Assembly: GCA_947364965.1 (NCBI GenBank)
Contig: CANAUU010000013.1
Coordinates: forward strand, 1-15,455
Reading direction: 5' to 3'
Origin: an uncultured Candidatus Saccharibacteria bacterium
Lineage (GTDB): Bacteria; Patescibacteriota; Saccharimonadia; Saccharimonadales; Saccharimonadaceae
Length of the DNA: 15,455 nt
The notes beneath the pieces are model-generated. The model ran no database searches. It had not been told where the DNA came from and worked only from the letters and a program-made list of their open reading frames with translations. Position 1 is the stretch's first letter; every line of letters begins with the position of its first letter. This document shows positions 15,199 to 15,455 of the stretch, in pieces. The translations under genes and the position numbers were made by a program.

Positions 15199-15320
15199 TA
15201 TTAAGTTTTGGTTATTACTCGCCCTTCTTTGAGCGGGTAATTTCTATTTGAAATAACGGTTTGTTGAGTAAACGGATCGTTAGAACCATAACCTACTCCT
15301 CCTTCCTCCCTTATTAAGTT
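15199..15320 (+). other. Structured non-coding stretch near the window end
   Basis: It contains TTACTCGC / GCGGGTAA (15215-15240, one G-U pair), ATTTC / GAAAT just after it, ACGGTTT with AAACGGATCGT nearby, GGTTAT pairing with ATAACC further on, and a direct repeat TTATTAAGTT at 15199 and 15311. A pyrimidine run at 15294-15310 resembles the 16S anti-Shine-Dalgarno sequence. No SRP, tmRNA or RNase P signature is visible. From 15320 to the end I see AT-rich sequence with no gene. Confidence 0.35.
15215..15289 (-). CDS. Possible 24-residue small protein
   Basis: MVLTIRLLNKPLFQIEITRS then KKGE. The ATG at 15287-15289 has a very strong site on the minus strand (AGGAGGAG, 6 nt upstream, inside a longer purine run). 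The sequence loosely resembles the first residues of ribosomal protein S16 (MLTIRL....P.YRI.V.DSRKG) but stops at once, so it could be a gene remnant, a leader peptide or chance. Its promoter would be weak (TTGGTA, 18 nt, TACGCT). It lies opposite the plus-strand transcript described for this region. Confidence 0.3.
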   Translation of the reverse strand: MVLTIRLLNKPLFQIEITRSKKGE

Positions 15321-15455
15321 GCTTTTAGTAAGAGCCTAAATTCGTCCGTATTTTCAGCGTAGCATACTTTGAGGGATTTTACCAAGCACAAGTGTTTATG
15401 AAATTATTGCGTTTTTGCTAAAAATGGAAGTGTTATTGGTTATTTTTAGAGTTTG

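Overview
This is a compact bacterial chromosome segment that reads with the standard bacterial code: TGA is a real stop, for example in uvrB and in the gene at 1901-2737. The short intergenic regions, a Mur ligase lacking the usual N-terminal domain, a stand-alone rpsJ and many orphan genes suggest a reduced genome. My best guess is a Patescibacteria/CPR member, possibly Saccharibacteria, but no marker here proves it. Promoters are easy to read: TTGAC(A/T), a 17-nt spacer, then TATAAT or TACAAT. Some promoters instead use an extended -10 (TGnTATAAT).

The minus strand carries the recognisable genes. From left to right these are an alpha/beta hydrolase cut by the window edge, a MurF-like Mur ligase, ribosomal protein S10 (rpsJ), an unknown 287-residue protein, EF-Tu (tuf), a DUF3850/ASCH-like protein, an HD-domain phosphohydrolase, uvrB and ligA. 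uvrB, the HD gene and the DUF3850 gene form one operon read from right to left, with a 4-base stop/start overlap between the first two. The Mur ligase and the hydrolase probably form another.

The plus strand carries five single genes between these housekeeping genes. They are unknown proteins of 278, 246 and 126 residues, an exported acidic protein of 201 residues, and a membrane-anchored or exported JAB/JAMM-domain protein of 209 residues. Each has its own strong promoter and a leader of about 80 to 180 nt, mostly with clear stem-loops. Four also have a terminator or strong stem-loop behind them, and the 126-residue gene shares tuf's. They look like self-contained accessory units.

The main oddities are: a LigA that has lost all four zinc-finger cysteines and carries two low-complexity Thr/Pro-rich segments; almost no cysteine in the five conserved proteins (2 in 2,346 residues) against about 1.7% in the orphan proteins; a large hairpin directly against the ribosome binding site of the 126-residue gene; two near-copies of one terminator module flanking that same gene; predicted leaderless starts for uvrB and the Mur ligase; and perfect palindromes in two control regions. 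I see no rRNA, tRNA, CRISPR array, insertion sequence or recognisable defence system.
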